Shown: positions 25,701 through 34,857 of the stretch, piece by piece
Layout: every line of letters begins with the position of its first letter
How positions within the stretch are numbered: position 1 is the stretch's first letter
Assembly (NCBI RefSeq): GCF_005925325.1
Contig: NZ_SRMP01000003.1
Location: forward strand, 315,210-379,209
DNA from: Pedobacter helvus
GTDB taxonomy: Bacteria; Bacteroidota; Bacteroidia; Sphingobacteriales; Sphingobacteriaceae
Direction of reading: 5' to 3'
DNA: 64,000 bases
The notes under the pieces: generated by a model
What the model was told of the DNA's origin: nothing
The model's database searches: none
What the model saw: only the letters and a program-made list of their open reading frames with translations
Translations under genes and position numbers: made by a program

Positions 25701-25874
25701 ATGAAAAAGTTAACCAACGTATCGCCATTCTTACTTTTATTAGTACCTGTATTTATGGTAATGTTATTTGCCTTTGCTACGAATAACAACAGCAATAACG
25801 AAGAGCAGGTAGCTAAAACCACTACTAGTGCAAACACTTCTATTGTTAAAGCCGCAACTGTAATCTTGAAATAA
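25701..25874 (+). CDS. 57-residue membrane peptide preceding an ABC exporter
   Basis: A short frame from ATG 25701 to TAA 25874. It encodes a basic MKKLTN start, one strongly hydrophobic helix (SPFLLLLVPVFMVMLFAFA, residues 8-26) and a hydrophilic Asn/Thr/Ser-rich tail (NNNSNNEEQVAKTTTS...). Two bases separate its stop from the ATP-binding gene at 25877 (TAAGGATG), so the two are probably co-translated. No known family is recognised. The context, divergent from a LytTR two-component pair and before an exporter, suggests a peptide that is sensed, exported or accessory to the transporter. It is not a random ORF by composition: it has a helix, a polar tail and tight coupling. Confidence 0.7.
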   Translation: MKKLTNVSPFLLLLVPVFMVMLFAFATNNNSNNEEQVAKTTTSANTSIVKAATVILK

Positions 25875-25876
25875 GG

Positions 25877-26785
25877 ATGAGCGTATTTGCCATAGAAACT
25901 GTCGGGCTTAACCACCACTTTGGTTCACAAACTGTAGTTAAGGATTTATCTTTGCAAGTCCCTAAAGGAAGCATTTATGGCTTTTTAGGACCTAATGGAG
26001 CGGGTAAAACCACTACCATTAAGATATTGCTTAATTTGCTACAGTCGCCCTCAGACACTGTTTTTATATTTGGCAAAGAAATTACTAATCATCGTACTGC
26101 TTGTTTAAGGCAGATGGGTTCTTTGGTAGAACAGCCAGCCATTTATGCGCACTTAACAGGTAAAGAAAACTTGATTAACCGTTGCATTCTTTTAGGTATA
26201 ACTAAAAATAAGGCAACAGAGATGTTAGCTTTGGTTGGTTTAACCGATGCTGCTAATAAAAAAGCTGGCAAATATTCTTTAGGGATGAAACAACGTCTCG
26301 GAATTGCTTTAGCATTAATTGCAGATCCAGAGCTGTTGTTATTAGACGAACCTACTAATGGTTTGGATCCAAATGGGATTATCGAGATCAGGAACTTAAT
26401 GATTGAGCTAACGAGTAAGCACGGCAAAACGATCTTAGTTTCTAGCCATTTATTGGCCGAGATCGAAAGAACTGCCACCCATGTGGGCATCATTAATAAA
26501 GGCGAATTACTTTTCCAAGGAACCATCAACGAGCTACACGATTTAAGCAAACCGTCTATCAAAATTGAAGTAGACGACTACGCCGCCGCCACTAACATCT
26601 TAAGTGGAAATGGAGCCGAAGTTATTAACGAGAAAGAAGGAACTATTCATATTGCTTATACAGGAAAAGCCGACATGGGCAATTACAACAGTCTTTTAGT
26701 AAAAAATGGGGTTACGGTTTATTCCATCGGAACAGAGAAAAAAGACTTAGAACATTTGTTCCTAGATATCACATCGAAGAATTGA
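25877..26785 (+). CDS. ABC transporter ATP-binding protein (BcrA/bacitracin-exporter type)
   Basis: A 302-residue ATPase subunit with Walker A GPNGAGKTT (about residues 35-43), Q-loop near VEQPAIYAHLTG, signature YSLGMKQRLGIALAL (about 135-149), Walker B LLLLDEPTNGLDP (about 154-166) and H-loop SSHLLAEI. The remaining 80 residues are a BcrA-like C-terminal module. Start is 2 bp after the small peptide gene. It pairs with the permease at 26892 in an ABC-2 exporter of the kind used for lantibiotic or bacitracin resistance or lipid-linked substrates. Confidence 0.92.
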   Translation: MSVFAIETVGLNHHFGSQTVVKDLSLQVPKGSIYGFLGPNGAGKTTTIKILLNLLQSPSDTVFIFGKEITNHRTACLRQMGSLVEQPAIYAHLTGKENLINRCILLGITKNKATEMLALVGLTDAANKKAGKYSLGMKQRLGIALALIADPELLLLDEPTNGLDPNGIIEIRNLMIELTSKHGKTILVSSHLLAEIERTATHVGIINKGELLFQGTINELHDLSKPSIKIEVDDYAAATNILSGNGAEVINEKEGTIHIAYTGKADMGNYNSLLVKNGVTVYSIGTEKKDLEHLFLDITSKN

Positions 26786-26890
26786 AATCACAAATATCAA
26801 ACTCCAATTACCAATCTTAAATTCCAAGTATCAGTTATCTCACTGCTAGCATACTAATCACCCAAAAACCTAAACAACCAAACAAACTAT
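26786..26890 (+). repeat. Word-repeat spacer inside the ABC operon
   Basis: The 106-bp spacer between ATPase and permease carries imperfect repeats of CAAATATCAAACTCCAATTAC, then CCAATCTTAAATTCCAAGTATC. A junk-like tract of this kind in a transporter operon is notable; no hairpin is apparent. Confidence 0.4.
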
Positions 26891-26891
26891 C

Positions 26892-27689
26892 ATGCGTTCG
26901 TTTTTTATCTCATTACAATCAGAATTTTATAAATCGCGTAAAACTTTAGCTTTTTGGGCAGCGATCATAGTTCCTGTGGTTATTTGCGGACTAATTGCTT
27001 TTGGGTACTTCACTAGCTCCGAGAAAATCTTAAAGTATAACTACTCGGGCATGATGCTGTGGTTTCAATACAGCAGTGCCGCATTGGGTGTAATGGGAAT
27101 GCTGATTTTACCATTCTACGTAATATTCATGGCATTTTCAGTGAATAATATCGAGCATAAGAATGATACTTGGAAAACGCTATTTTCGCAGCCTTTAAAC
27201 AAGTTTTCCATTTACGCAGCCAAATATGTGTATGCCTTAATACTACTCTTAGTTTGTACTTTTTTATTTGCCTTCCTTACTTATTCCTCTGGGTATCTAT
27301 TGCAGGCATTAGTCCCAAAATATACTTTCCAAGATTACAATCCGGCAATTATTTTATCTAAATTTTACACCAAACTGCTCTTAGCCTCTCTCGGAATTTT
27401 ATCCATACAATTTGTGCTAAGTTTAATTTGGAGCGACTTCCTAAAGCCTATGGGAATTGGCTTTATAGGCATCATTGCAGGGATTATCACGGCAAATGTA
27501 GGCTGGAAACATGCTTACCTTATTCCCTACAGCAATCCAACTTTGGCATTAAGAATGACATCAGCAAGCAAAAAAGCAAAACCTGAAGAATTACCCATAT
27601 TTACACAGGAAGTTTGGGTGAGTTTAATCTGTGCAGTCCTATTATTTATCGTTGGTTATTTCATCCTCCTAAAGAGGAATATCAAATAA
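26892..27689 (+). CDS. ABC-2 type transporter permease
   Basis: A 265-residue integral membrane protein with six predicted helices: about 19-39, 60-82, 112-140, 158-190, 195-215 and 238-258. The N-terminus reads MRSFFISLQSEFYKSRKTLAF, the short amphipathic lead-in found in BcrB/MutE-like ABC-2 permeases. It is the likely partner of the ATPase at 25877. The terminator at 27722-27751 ends the operon. Confidence 0.88.
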   Translation: MRSFFISLQSEFYKSRKTLAFWAAIIVPVVICGLIAFGYFTSSEKILKYNYSGMMLWFQYSSAALGVMGMLILPFYVIFMAFSVNNIEHKNDTWKTLFSQPLNKFSIYAAKYVYALILLLVCTFLFAFLTYSSGYLLQALVPKYTFQDYNPAIILSKFYTKLLLASLGILSIQFVLSLIWSDFLKPMGIGFIGIIAGIITANVGWKHAYLIPYSNPTLALRMTSASKKAKPEELPIFTQEVWVSLICAVLLFIVGYFILLKRNIK

Positions 27690-27721
27690 AGACTTTTTAG
27701 TTTAGTTTTAGTTAATTTGGA

Positions 27722-27751
27722 GAAGGCGGCTGGTTACCGCCTTTTCTTTTT
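27722..27751. terminator. Intrinsic terminator (bidirectional) at the end of the ABC operon
   Basis: AAGGCGG (27723-27729) pairs with CCGCCTT (27737-27743) around CTGGTTA, with TTCTTTTT on the plus side. The convergent M28 peptidase gene ends at 27750, so it may serve both. Confidence 0.78.
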
Positions 27752-29108
27752 ACCTCACAGGCTTCGGTATCACTACGAAGCTTTCATGCCCATTTTCATC
27801 TACGGATTGTACACCGAAATAATAGTTATCCTTCGAATAGTTTAACGTTGCCGAGTTCTCTTTCACAAAGAATTTTCGCTCCCAACAAGGGCTGGTAGTT
27901 TCTCTCATTAAGATATAATAACCAGCGGGAGACTTGCCTTTTGGCACTTCCCATTTTAACTGCGTTTTATTGGTTAAACCAGAAGTAACGATACCTACAT
28001 TTTCGGGTTCTTGTGTAGCCAAACCTAAATTAGCCAATACTGACATGTTCATACGAGTAACTTTTTGCAGATAATTGTAATCCACATATTCGGGCAAATC
28101 ACCAAACTTAAACCCATTTTCTGTTCTTACATCCTGATGCTGGCGATTAAAATCTTCGTTCATCTCAGTTACCCTAACCGCAGCGAAACCTTGTTGCGAA
28201 AATGGTGTATGATCGCCACCACGCAAATATCTGTCTCTACGATAAATCAGCTTTACATCTAACTGATCTACATATCTTTCAGCCACCTCTTTAATATACC
28301 TTGCAGCTTGTCTTGCTTTTCCATCATTTTCTGTCCCTGCAGATTGTCTGGCCGCAGCTTGTTCTTTGGTTTCATTTGCAACAACTCCTTCACTAAATAC
28401 TCGTACACTTTTATTATCCTTAATATCAGTTTCCATGCCGTAAGAATTCCCAACGATATCGTTATTCATTAACAAATGAACACTCCAACCTTCCTCTTTT
28501 GCTCGTTTGGCTAGATTAGCTGCACCGTACAAACCTTGCTCCTCGCCCACAAAAGCCACAAAAACCAAAGTGCTACTAAATTTATGTTTACTCATTACTC
28601 TGGCCATTTCCATTACCGCAGCCACACCAGAAGCATCATCATTGGCACCTGGAGCAAAATCTTTGATATTCATCACGTCAGTTACCCTAGAGTCATAGTG
28701 ACCAGAAACCATCAACATTCGCTTATCATTTGGATCTGTTCCCGGCAGAATAGCCATTACATTTTTTAGTACTACTGCTTCTTTAATCCTCCTTCCATCC
28801 GCTGGTTGCGTGAAAGTATCATAAGAAACTTGCAACCTTCCACCGCTTTCGGCAGCATATTTTTCAAACTCGCTTTTGATCCAACTCCTAGCCGCTCCAA
28901 TTCCTTTTGTTTTACTCACCGTATCACTCAACGTATGTCGGGTATGGAAAGAGACCATTTTCCTCACTAACGTTTCTAAATTAGTAGCTGATACTTCAGC
29001 TAACATCGAAACAATTGTTGGATCCTTAATCTCCGCTCGCTGCGCAAAACTGGTTTTTATAGCAAAAAAAGATAGACAGATTGTTATGGTTAGCTTAAAG
29101 TGTTTCAT
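27750..29108 (-). CDS. M28 family zinc peptidase with C-terminal Fn3-like domain
   Basis: A 452-residue exported peptidase (signal peptide to about SFAQRAE, residue 25). The catalytic domain shows SGHYDSRV (about residues 136-143, first Zn His and Asp environment), the shared metal ligand in APGANDDASG (about 153-162) and FVGEEQGLYGA (about 188-198, catalytic Glu and Zn Glu). Residues about 360-452 form a fibronectin-III-like domain (TQLKWEVPKGKSPAGYYILMR...). Likely a leucine aminopeptidase-type enzyme of the periplasm. It is divergent from another M28 gene at 29210. Confidence 0.87.
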   Translation of the reverse strand: MKHFKLTITICLSFFAIKTSFAQRAEIKDPTIVSMLAEVSATNLETLVRKMVSFHTRHTLSDTVSKTKGIGAARSWIKSEFEKYAAESGGRLQVSYDTFTQPADGRRIKEAVVLKNVMAILPGTDPNDKRMLMVSGHYDSRVTDVMNIKDFAPGANDDASGVAAVMEMARVMSKHKFSSTLVFVAFVGEEQGLYGAANLAKRAKEEGWSVHLLMNNDIVGNSYGMETDIKDNKSVRVFSEGVVANETKEQAAARQSAGTENDGKARQAARYIKEVAERYVDQLDVKLIYRRDRYLRGGDHTPFSQQGFAAVRVTEMNEDFNRQHQDVRTENGFKFGDLPEYVDYNYLQKVTRMNMSVLANLGLATQEPENVGIVTSGLTNKTQLKWEVPKGKSPAGYYILMRETTSPCWERKFFVKENSATLNYSKDNYYFGVQSVDENGHESFVVIPKPVR

Positions 29109-29209
29109 CTTATTAGTTTGAGTTGTAAAATTCTGAATAGAAAGTTACAATTATTTCTGTTTAGCCGTAAATTCACACCTTATTGTTACTTAACCTAAAT
29201 AAACAATTT

Positions 29210-30790
29210 ATGATAAAGAAATTTACCATTGGCGCATTAGCGTTTGCGGTTTCTTTTAACGTTTTTAATGCTTTGGCACAAGAGGCGGTAAATAACGAAG
29301 CTGTACAAAAAATCAGAAAAGAAGGATTAGAAAATTCGAAGGTAATGGATATCGCTTTCCAGATTACCGACGTAATTGGTCCTCGTTTGGCTAACTCACC
29401 AGGCATTAAAAAGGGCAGAGACTGGGCAGTAAAATATTTTACTGATTTAGGTCTTAAAAACGCAAAGCAAGAAACTTGGGGCGATTTTGGTAAAGGTTGG
29501 TCCGTAGAGAAATACTACGCCGCAACTACCGCTCCTTTTTACAGACCAATTATTGGCTACCCGAAAGCATGGACGCCAGGCACTAACGGCCCAATTAAAT
29601 CCGAAGTAGTTTTAATTAAAGCAGACACAGTAACCGATTTAGAAAAATACAAAGGCAAATTAGCTGGTAAAATTGTAGTGATCGAATCAGTAATGGTGCA
29701 ACCTTTAAAGAACTCTTACACACCAGATGTTACCCGTTATACAGATGAGAAACTAGCTGAAATGGCTGCTGCTGAACCTGCTGCTCCAAGACAAGGGCGT
29801 CCGGCTGGTGGCCGTGGCAATAACCAAATGGCTATGATGATGCGTATGCGTCAAAACAGAGCTGCCATTAACGACGTTTTATTACAAGAGAAAGTAGGCT
29901 TAATCTTAACTTACGCTCGTGGTAACTACGGAACTTTCTTTACTAGCAATGGAGCTTCTTACGCAATGGATGCTAAACCAGTTAATCCTGAATTAGAAGT
30001 TTCGGCAGAAGATTTCTTACACATTTTACGTTTATTGCGTGCTGGTCAAAAAGTAGAAGTTGAGGCAGAAGTAAAAACTACTTTCTACGCTGATGATGCC
30101 AAAGGCTATAACGTCATTGCAGAAATTCCGGGTACAGATAAAAAATTAAAGGATGAAATTGTAATGCTTGGTGGTCACTTCGATTCATGGCATTCTGGAA
30201 CTGGAGCAACCGATAATGCTGCTGGTTCAATCGTAATGATCGAAGTAATGCGTATTTTAAAAGCTATCGATTTCAAGCCAAAAAGAACCATCAGAATTGC
30301 ACTTTGGGATGCTGAAGAGCAAGGATTACACGGCTCTAGAGGTTATGTGAAGAAACATTTTGCAGATCCAACTAAAATGGAATTATTGCCAGAACACAGC
30401 AAACTAAGTGCTTACTACAATTTAGATAATGGTACAGGTGCTGTTCGTGGTATTTACTTACAAGAAAATGCCGCTGCTAAAGATATTTTCCAAGCTTGGT
30501 TAAATCCATTTGCAGATTTAGGCGCTAAAACGGTAACTATAGGTAACACTGGCGGTACAGATCACCAAGCTTATGATGCTGTTGGTTTGCCTGGTTTCCA
30601 GTTTATTCAAGATCCAATGGATTACAATACGCGTACTCACCACACCAACCAAGATACTTATGACAGGTTAGTGGAAGACGACTTGAAAAAATCGGCAACC
30701 ATTATCGCTTCTTTTGTATACCATACATCAGAGCGTGCTGAGAAAATCCCTCGTAAAGAATTACCAAAACCAGTTGCTCCTCGTAACTAA
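29210..30790 (+). CDS. M28 family zinc peptidase with PA-like insertion (carboxypeptidase Q-like)
   Basis: A 526-residue exported peptidase (from ATG 29210; a TTG at 29183 in frame would add nine residues ahead of the signal peptide, so it is not used). Signal peptide ends near NALAQEA. A PA (protease-associated) insertion spans about residues 120-255 (SEVVLIKADTVTDLEKYKGK...). The catalytic domain shows LGGHFDSWHSGTGATDNAAGS (about 315-335) and ALWDAEEQGLHGS (about 364-376), then GTDHQAYD near 452. A stretch near residues 190-215 (QGRPAGGRGNNQMAMMMRMR) is rich in Gly/Arg and Met, unusual for the family and probably a disordered loop. Confidence 0.87.
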   Translation: MIKKFTIGALAFAVSFNVFNALAQEAVNNEAVQKIRKEGLENSKVMDIAFQITDVIGPRLANSPGIKKGRDWAVKYFTDLGLKNAKQETWGDFGKGWSVEKYYAATTAPFYRPIIGYPKAWTPGTNGPIKSEVVLIKADTVTDLEKYKGKLAGKIVVIESVMVQPLKNSYTPDVTRYTDEKLAEMAAAEPAAPRQGRPAGGRGNNQMAMMMRMRQNRAAINDVLLQEKVGLILTYARGNYGTFFTSNGASYAMDAKPVNPELEVSAEDFLHILRLLRAGQKVEVEAEVKTTFYADDAKGYNVIAEIPGTDKKLKDEIVMLGGHFDSWHSGTGATDNAAGSIVMIEVMRILKAIDFKPKRTIRIALWDAEEQGLHGSRGYVKKHFADPTKMELLPEHSKLSAYYNLDNGTGAVRGIYLQENAAAKDIFQAWLNPFADLGAKTVTIGNTGGTDHQAYDAVGLPGFQFIQDPMDYNTRTHHTNQDTYDRLVEDDLKKSATIIASFVYHTSERAEKIPRKELPKPVAPRN

Positions 30791-30802
30791 GAATTAATAT
30801 TT

Positions 30803-30855
30803 TTAACCACATAGACACATAGTCTTGAAATAAAGAGCTATGTTGCCTATGTGGT
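30803..30855. terminator. Palindromic element between convergent genes, probable bidirectional terminator
   Basis: AACCACATAG (30804-30813) pairs with CTATGTGGTT (30846-30855), with inner CATAG/CTATG pairing. AT-rich tails lie on both sides and the flanking genes end at 30790 (+) and 30869 (-). A matching arm sequence is found at 12074-12093. Confidence 0.65.
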
Positions 30856-30868
30856 TTTTAGCTATATA

Positions 30869-32269
30869 CTACAAATCAAAAGATTGGTACCTATCTGGAA
30901 TTTCTACATTTTGAAATCCTGCGGCATGAAGTTTTTCCTTGAATACCTGTTGTACTTCGTATTCGCCATGCACCAAAAATAGCTGCTTTACCTTGCTTGC
31001 ATCCTGACTAGATAAAAACTGCAACAAGTCGTTGTAATCGCCATGTGCACTCATCGATTGGATGCTTTGTACTTCGGCGTGAACCGTAAATCTATCGCCA
31101 AAAATTCCAACTTCTTGCGCACCAGCCTTTAATCTTCCACCCAACGAGTTAGGCTCGCAATAACCCACCAATAAGATGGTATGTTTAGCATCGCCGATAC
31201 AGTTTTTGATATGATGCTTCACCCTTCCTGCTTCAGCCATGCCAGAGGCAGATATAATGATACAAGGATCTGGATTAGCATTTAACGCCATCGAAGCTTC
31301 TGCACTTTCTACATAGTGCAAGCGCTCAAAATCAAAGGGGTTATCATCTATTTTCATGATATCCAACACATCATCATTAAAACCCTCTGCATGGTTCTCT
31401 ACAATTTGCGTTGCCTTTGCCGAAAGCGGGCTATCTACATAAACATTAACCTTTGGCAAACGACCTTCTAAGTCGAGGTTGTTCAGTACATATAAAATCT
31501 CTTGAGTTCTGCCAACGCTAAAGGCTGGAATAACTACCTTTCCTTTCTTTTCAACGCAGGTTCTTATCACCACATCTAGCAAGGCTTGTGCAGTAGGCTG
31601 TGCGTCTTTATGCAGTTTATCGCCATAGGTAGATTCCAGTAAGATGAAATCTGCCTGAGGAAAAGGCTGAGGTGGACGTAATAACAAATCGCCATACTGC
31701 CCCACATCGCCACTAAAACTTAAACGACCAACCTTACCTTGCTCTGTAATAGTTAAATGCACAGAGGCACTACCAATAATGTGGCCAGCATCTACAAAAC
31801 GTAGCGTTACGCCCTCAGCAATGGTTACTTCCTTTTCGTAATCTACCACTTCAAAAAAAGACATCGCTTTTAGCACATCTTCTTCTTCGTACAAAGCTTC
31901 TTCCAAAGGCAAGCCTCTTTTCGCTAGTTTCTTATTCTTATATTTTAAATCTCCTGCTTGGATTTTAGCAGAATCTAACAATAAAATTTTTGCTAATTCT
32001 TTAGTGGCCGACGTACTGTAAATCTTTCCCTTAAATCCCTGCCCAACTAATCTCGGAATTAAACCACTATGATCAATATGTGCATGAGATAGCACCAAGA
32101 TAGCTACTTCAGCTGCATCAAAGCCGAAGTTTTCGTTCAACTCCTCTGTTTCATGTCCCATACCCTGAAACATTCCACAATCTAACAAAATTTTGGTTCC
32201 GTTATCTAGCGTAAGCAAATGTTTACTACCAGTTACATTTCTAGCAGCGCCGTGAAAAGATATTTTCAT
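30869..32269 (-). CDS. MBL-fold beta-CASP RNA-processing exonuclease/endonuclease
   Basis: A 466-residue protein (ATG 32269; the open frame extends to 32320 but the extra 17 residues are not family-like). Metallo-beta-lactamase motifs: LSHAHIDHSGLIPRLV (HxHxDH), AGHIIGSASV and FSGDVGQYG. The beta-CASP part: LLESTYGD, VIPAFSVGRTQEILYVL, PLSAKATQI, and the motifs SASGMAEAGRVKHH and FLVHGEYEV near the C-terminus. It belongs to the CPSF-like/RNase J-related nucleases that process RNA ends. No operon partner is visible. Confidence 0.92.
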   Translation of the reverse strand: MKISFHGAARNVTGSKHLLTLDNGTKILLDCGMFQGMGHETEELNENFGFDAAEVAILVLSHAHIDHSGLIPRLVGQGFKGKIYSTSATKELAKILLLDSAKIQAGDLKYKNKKLAKRGLPLEEALYEEEDVLKAMSFFEVVDYEKEVTIAEGVTLRFVDAGHIIGSASVHLTITEQGKVGRLSFSGDVGQYGDLLLRPPQPFPQADFILLESTYGDKLHKDAQPTAQALLDVVIRTCVEKKGKVVIPAFSVGRTQEILYVLNNLDLEGRLPKVNVYVDSPLSAKATQIVENHAEGFNDDVLDIMKIDDNPFDFERLHYVESAEASMALNANPDPCIIISASGMAEAGRVKHHIKNCIGDAKHTILLVGYCEPNSLGGRLKAGAQEVGIFGDRFTVHAEVQSIQSMSAHGDYNDLLQFLSSQDASKVKQLFLVHGEYEVQQVFKEKLHAAGFQNVEIPDRYQSFDL

Positions 32270-32510
32270 AATAGATCTTATTTTTTCAATGATAAGAAAA
32301 AGTTTGGATTGTTGGTTCATTGGCTCAATTGTTCACTAGTTCATTAGTGATTTGACTGGATATTGATAATTCTCCATCTGCGCATCTGTGACAAACTCAA
32401 AAAAAACATCAAAAATTTTGAAAACTAATTTATTAGTTATAGATTAGTGTTAGATATCTAAAACTAGTTCAGCGTATTGCAATGCCTGAACGTACAAAAT
32501 AACATCAAAA

Positions 32511-32888
32511 ATGGAGATTAAAGATTTAACTAAGGCAGAAGAACAAATCATGCAAGTATTATGGCAATTAGAAAGCGCTTTTGTAAAAGAAGTGATTGAT
32601 CAATTACCAGAACCTAAACCTGCATACAATACTGTTTCTACCATTATCCGCATTTTAGAAGTAAAAGGCTTTATTGGCCACGAAGCTTTTGGAAAAGCAC
32701 ACAAATACCATCCATTAATTTCTAAGGAAGAGTATAAAAGGCACGCTACAGAAAAGTTGTTAGGCAACTATTTCGAAAACAGTGTAGAAAGCATGTTTTC
32801 TTTCTTCGTGAAAGAAGAAAAACTCGACTTGAGTGATGTTGACGAGATCTTAAAAATGATTAACAAATTTAAAAACAAACCGAAATGA
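32511..32888 (+). CDS. BlaI/MecI/CopY family transcriptional repressor
   Basis: A 125-residue winged-helix regulator: LTKAEEQIMQVLWQLESAFVKEVIDQLPEPKPAYNTVSTIIRILEVKGFIGHE (about residues 5-57) is the DNA-binding domain and the C-terminus is a helical dimerisation region. Members bind palindromic operators in a proteolysis-controlled circuit. The stop codon overlaps the start of the M56 peptidase gene by 4 bp (ATGA), fitting a BlaI-BlaR1-like pair. The target promoter is probably its own, upstream of 32511. Confidence 0.92.
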   Translation: MEIKDLTKAEEQIMQVLWQLESAFVKEVIDQLPEPKPAYNTVSTIIRILEVKGFIGHEAFGKAHKYHPLISKEEYKRHATEKLLGNYFENSVESMFSFFVKEEKLDLSDVDEILKMINKFKNKPK

Positions 32889-34846
32889 GTTGGTCGCACT
32901 ATTTATTACAAGTAAACATTTATTTGGTAGTATTTTACGCCTTCTATAGGCTTTTACTTGCCAAAGAAACTTATTTTATTCTTAACAGGATATACCTGAT
33001 TTGTTCTGGATTAATCTCTTTAGCCCTACCTTTCATACAAGTAGATTGGTTCGGCAAGCAAGAAATTAGTCAGCAGATTTATGTACAGGTAGACCAGCTG
33101 AACCAATTGCTAGTGCAAGGAAAGCTTCCACTGGAAGAAGCAGAGCGATTTAATTGGGGCAGTTTAATCGTATTGGTTTATCTCTTAGGCGTTGCTTTTT
33201 TTATCATCCGCTTTGCGATACAGTTAATGGCTGTAAAAAAGATGCTGAAGGGTATTAAAAGCGGCTTAGCGTTCTCTTTTTGGAAAAAGAAAGTAGTGGC
33301 ACAAAATCTGCCTGGAGTAGAAACAGTAAACCACCACGAAGACATCCACATTAAACAGCTGCATACTTTCGATGTAATTTTCTTCGAACTGTTAGGCATT
33401 TTAACGTGGTTTAACCCCATCATCTATCTCTACAAAGAAACTGTTAAAAATATTCACGAGTATTTGGCCGATGAGGCTGCCGCTGAATTTCAAGGCGATA
33501 AAGAGGCTTATTCAATGCTGTTGCTTAACCAAGCTTTTGGCGTAAATGTAAATTCCTTAACCAATGGTTTTTTCAAAAAATCAATGATTAAAAAGAGGAT
33601 TTTCATGCTCTATAAGGAACGTTCAAGAAAAACAGCGATCATTAAATACGGTATTGTTGTTCCTTTATTTGCTGCAGCACTATTGCTGTCTTCTGCAACC
33701 ATCAGCAAAAACAAACAGATTTTAGCTACCGCAGAAAAGATCAAACTAGAAGATGTAAAGGAAGTGGTGGCAGAAGCACTAGAACTCCCTAAAGAAAAAT
33801 CAGTTGAACTTAATCTTACCGAAACGAAAGTAAAATTTCCTACACCGAAGGCAGGTAAAGATGGTGGAGCTGAAAGTTTTTACAAATTCTTAGGAAATAA
33901 TATAAAATACCCTTCTACCGCTGCAGACAACAGTATCCAAGGGAATTTAATCGCCAACTTTACGGTAGATAACAAAGTGATAAAAAATATTACTATTGAT
34001 CCTAAACTAGGTTACGGCACTGACGAAGAGGTAGCGATCACATTAGCAAAGTACAACAACGGCGTGCTTAGCGACGGAAAATACAGCATGCGTATAGAAT
34101 ACAGGCTTAACGGAGTTTATACGCCAATTTTAAACGAAAATGCGACTGTTAAGAAAGGACATAACAATCTCAACACTGTTGTTATAATGGGTTATGCCAA
34201 GAAAGCTGAGGAAAACGACGAAGATAAAGTACACAGCTTTGTTTCTATGGAAACACCGCCAACCTATCCTGGAGGAATGGATAAGTTCTATGCATATATC
34301 GGGGAGAACTTAAAATATCCGGAAGAAGCTAAGAAAAGCGAAATCCAAGGGAAAGTATTCTTGTCTTTCACGGTAGAAAAAGATGGAACCGTTAATGATG
34401 TAAAAGTTGATCGAAGATTAGGCTATGGAACTGACGAGGAAGCTGTAAGAGTACTTAAGGATAGTAAAAAATGGAACCCTGGCCTATTAAATGGAAAACC
34501 AGTACGAGTGAAATACAATATGCCTATTCAGTTTAGCATCAGAGCTAAGTCTAACATAGAAAAAAATGAGACTTACAGAATGGTACATACCGAGAAGATC
34601 TCTCCCGAGACTTTCTTCTCTCAAAATCAAGGCCTTTCAGATGACAAATCACCGCTAGTTATTATAGATGGAAAAACTTATGACGGAAAAATCAGTGATA
34701 TCAACTCTAAAAATATCGCATCCATAGATATTCTTAAAGATATCCGCTCAACTGCCCTATACGGTGAAAAGGGCAAAAATGGTGTAATATTAATTACCAC
34801 CAAGAAAGAGCCTAGAATACCAACCCAACAACCGATTAAAAATTAA
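32885..34846 (+). CDS. BlaR1-like M56 membrane metallopeptidase fused to two TonB-C domains and a TonB-plug-like tail
   Basis: A 653-residue multidomain protein. Residues 1-115 have transmembrane helices, and the M56 peptidase motif HHEDIHIKQLH (HExxH, about residue 155) is followed by ILTWFNPIIYLYKETVKNIHEYLADE, the usual M56 layout with the Glu metal ligand in EYLADE. A further helix lies at about 255-275. The rest is exported. Two TonB C-terminal domain repeats follow: about 320-400 (GAESFYKFLGNNIKYPSTA...) and about 460-545 (GGMDKFYAYIGENLKYPEEA...). A receptor-plug-like end completes it (SPLVIIDGKTYDG, DILKDIRSTALYGEKGKNGVI, about 590-650). The tail resembles plug domains of TonB receptors and may link the sensor peptidase to outer-membrane energy transduction. 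Confidence 0.85.
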   Translation: MSWSHYLLQVNIYLVVFYAFYRLLLAKETYFILNRIYLICSGLISLALPFIQVDWFGKQEISQQIYVQVDQLNQLLVQGKLPLEEAERFNWGSLIVLVYLLGVAFFIIRFAIQLMAVKKMLKGIKSGLAFSFWKKKVVAQNLPGVETVNHHEDIHIKQLHTFDVIFFELLGILTWFNPIIYLYKETVKNIHEYLADEAAAEFQGDKEAYSMLLLNQAFGVNVNSLTNGFFKKSMIKKRIFMLYKERSRKTAIIKYGIVVPLFAAALLLSSATISKNKQILATAEKIKLEDVKEVVAEALELPKEKSVELNLTETKVKFPTPKAGKDGGAESFYKFLGNNIKYPSTAADNSIQGNLIANFTVDNKVIKNITIDPKLGYGTDEEVAITLAKYNNGVLSDGKYSMRIEYRLNGVYTPILNENATVKKGHNNLNTVVIMGYAKKAEENDEDKVHSFVSMETPPTYPGGMDKFYAYIGENLKYPEEAKKSEIQGKVFLSFTVEKDGTVNDVKVDRRLGYGTDEEAVRVLKDSKKWNPGLLNGKPVRVKYNMPIQFSIRAKSNIEKNETYRMVHTEKISPETFFSQNQGLSDDKSPLVIIDGKTYDGKISDINSKNIASIDILKDIRSTALYGEKGKNGVILITTKKEPRIPTQQPIKN

Positions 34847-34857
34847 TAGTTATAAAA

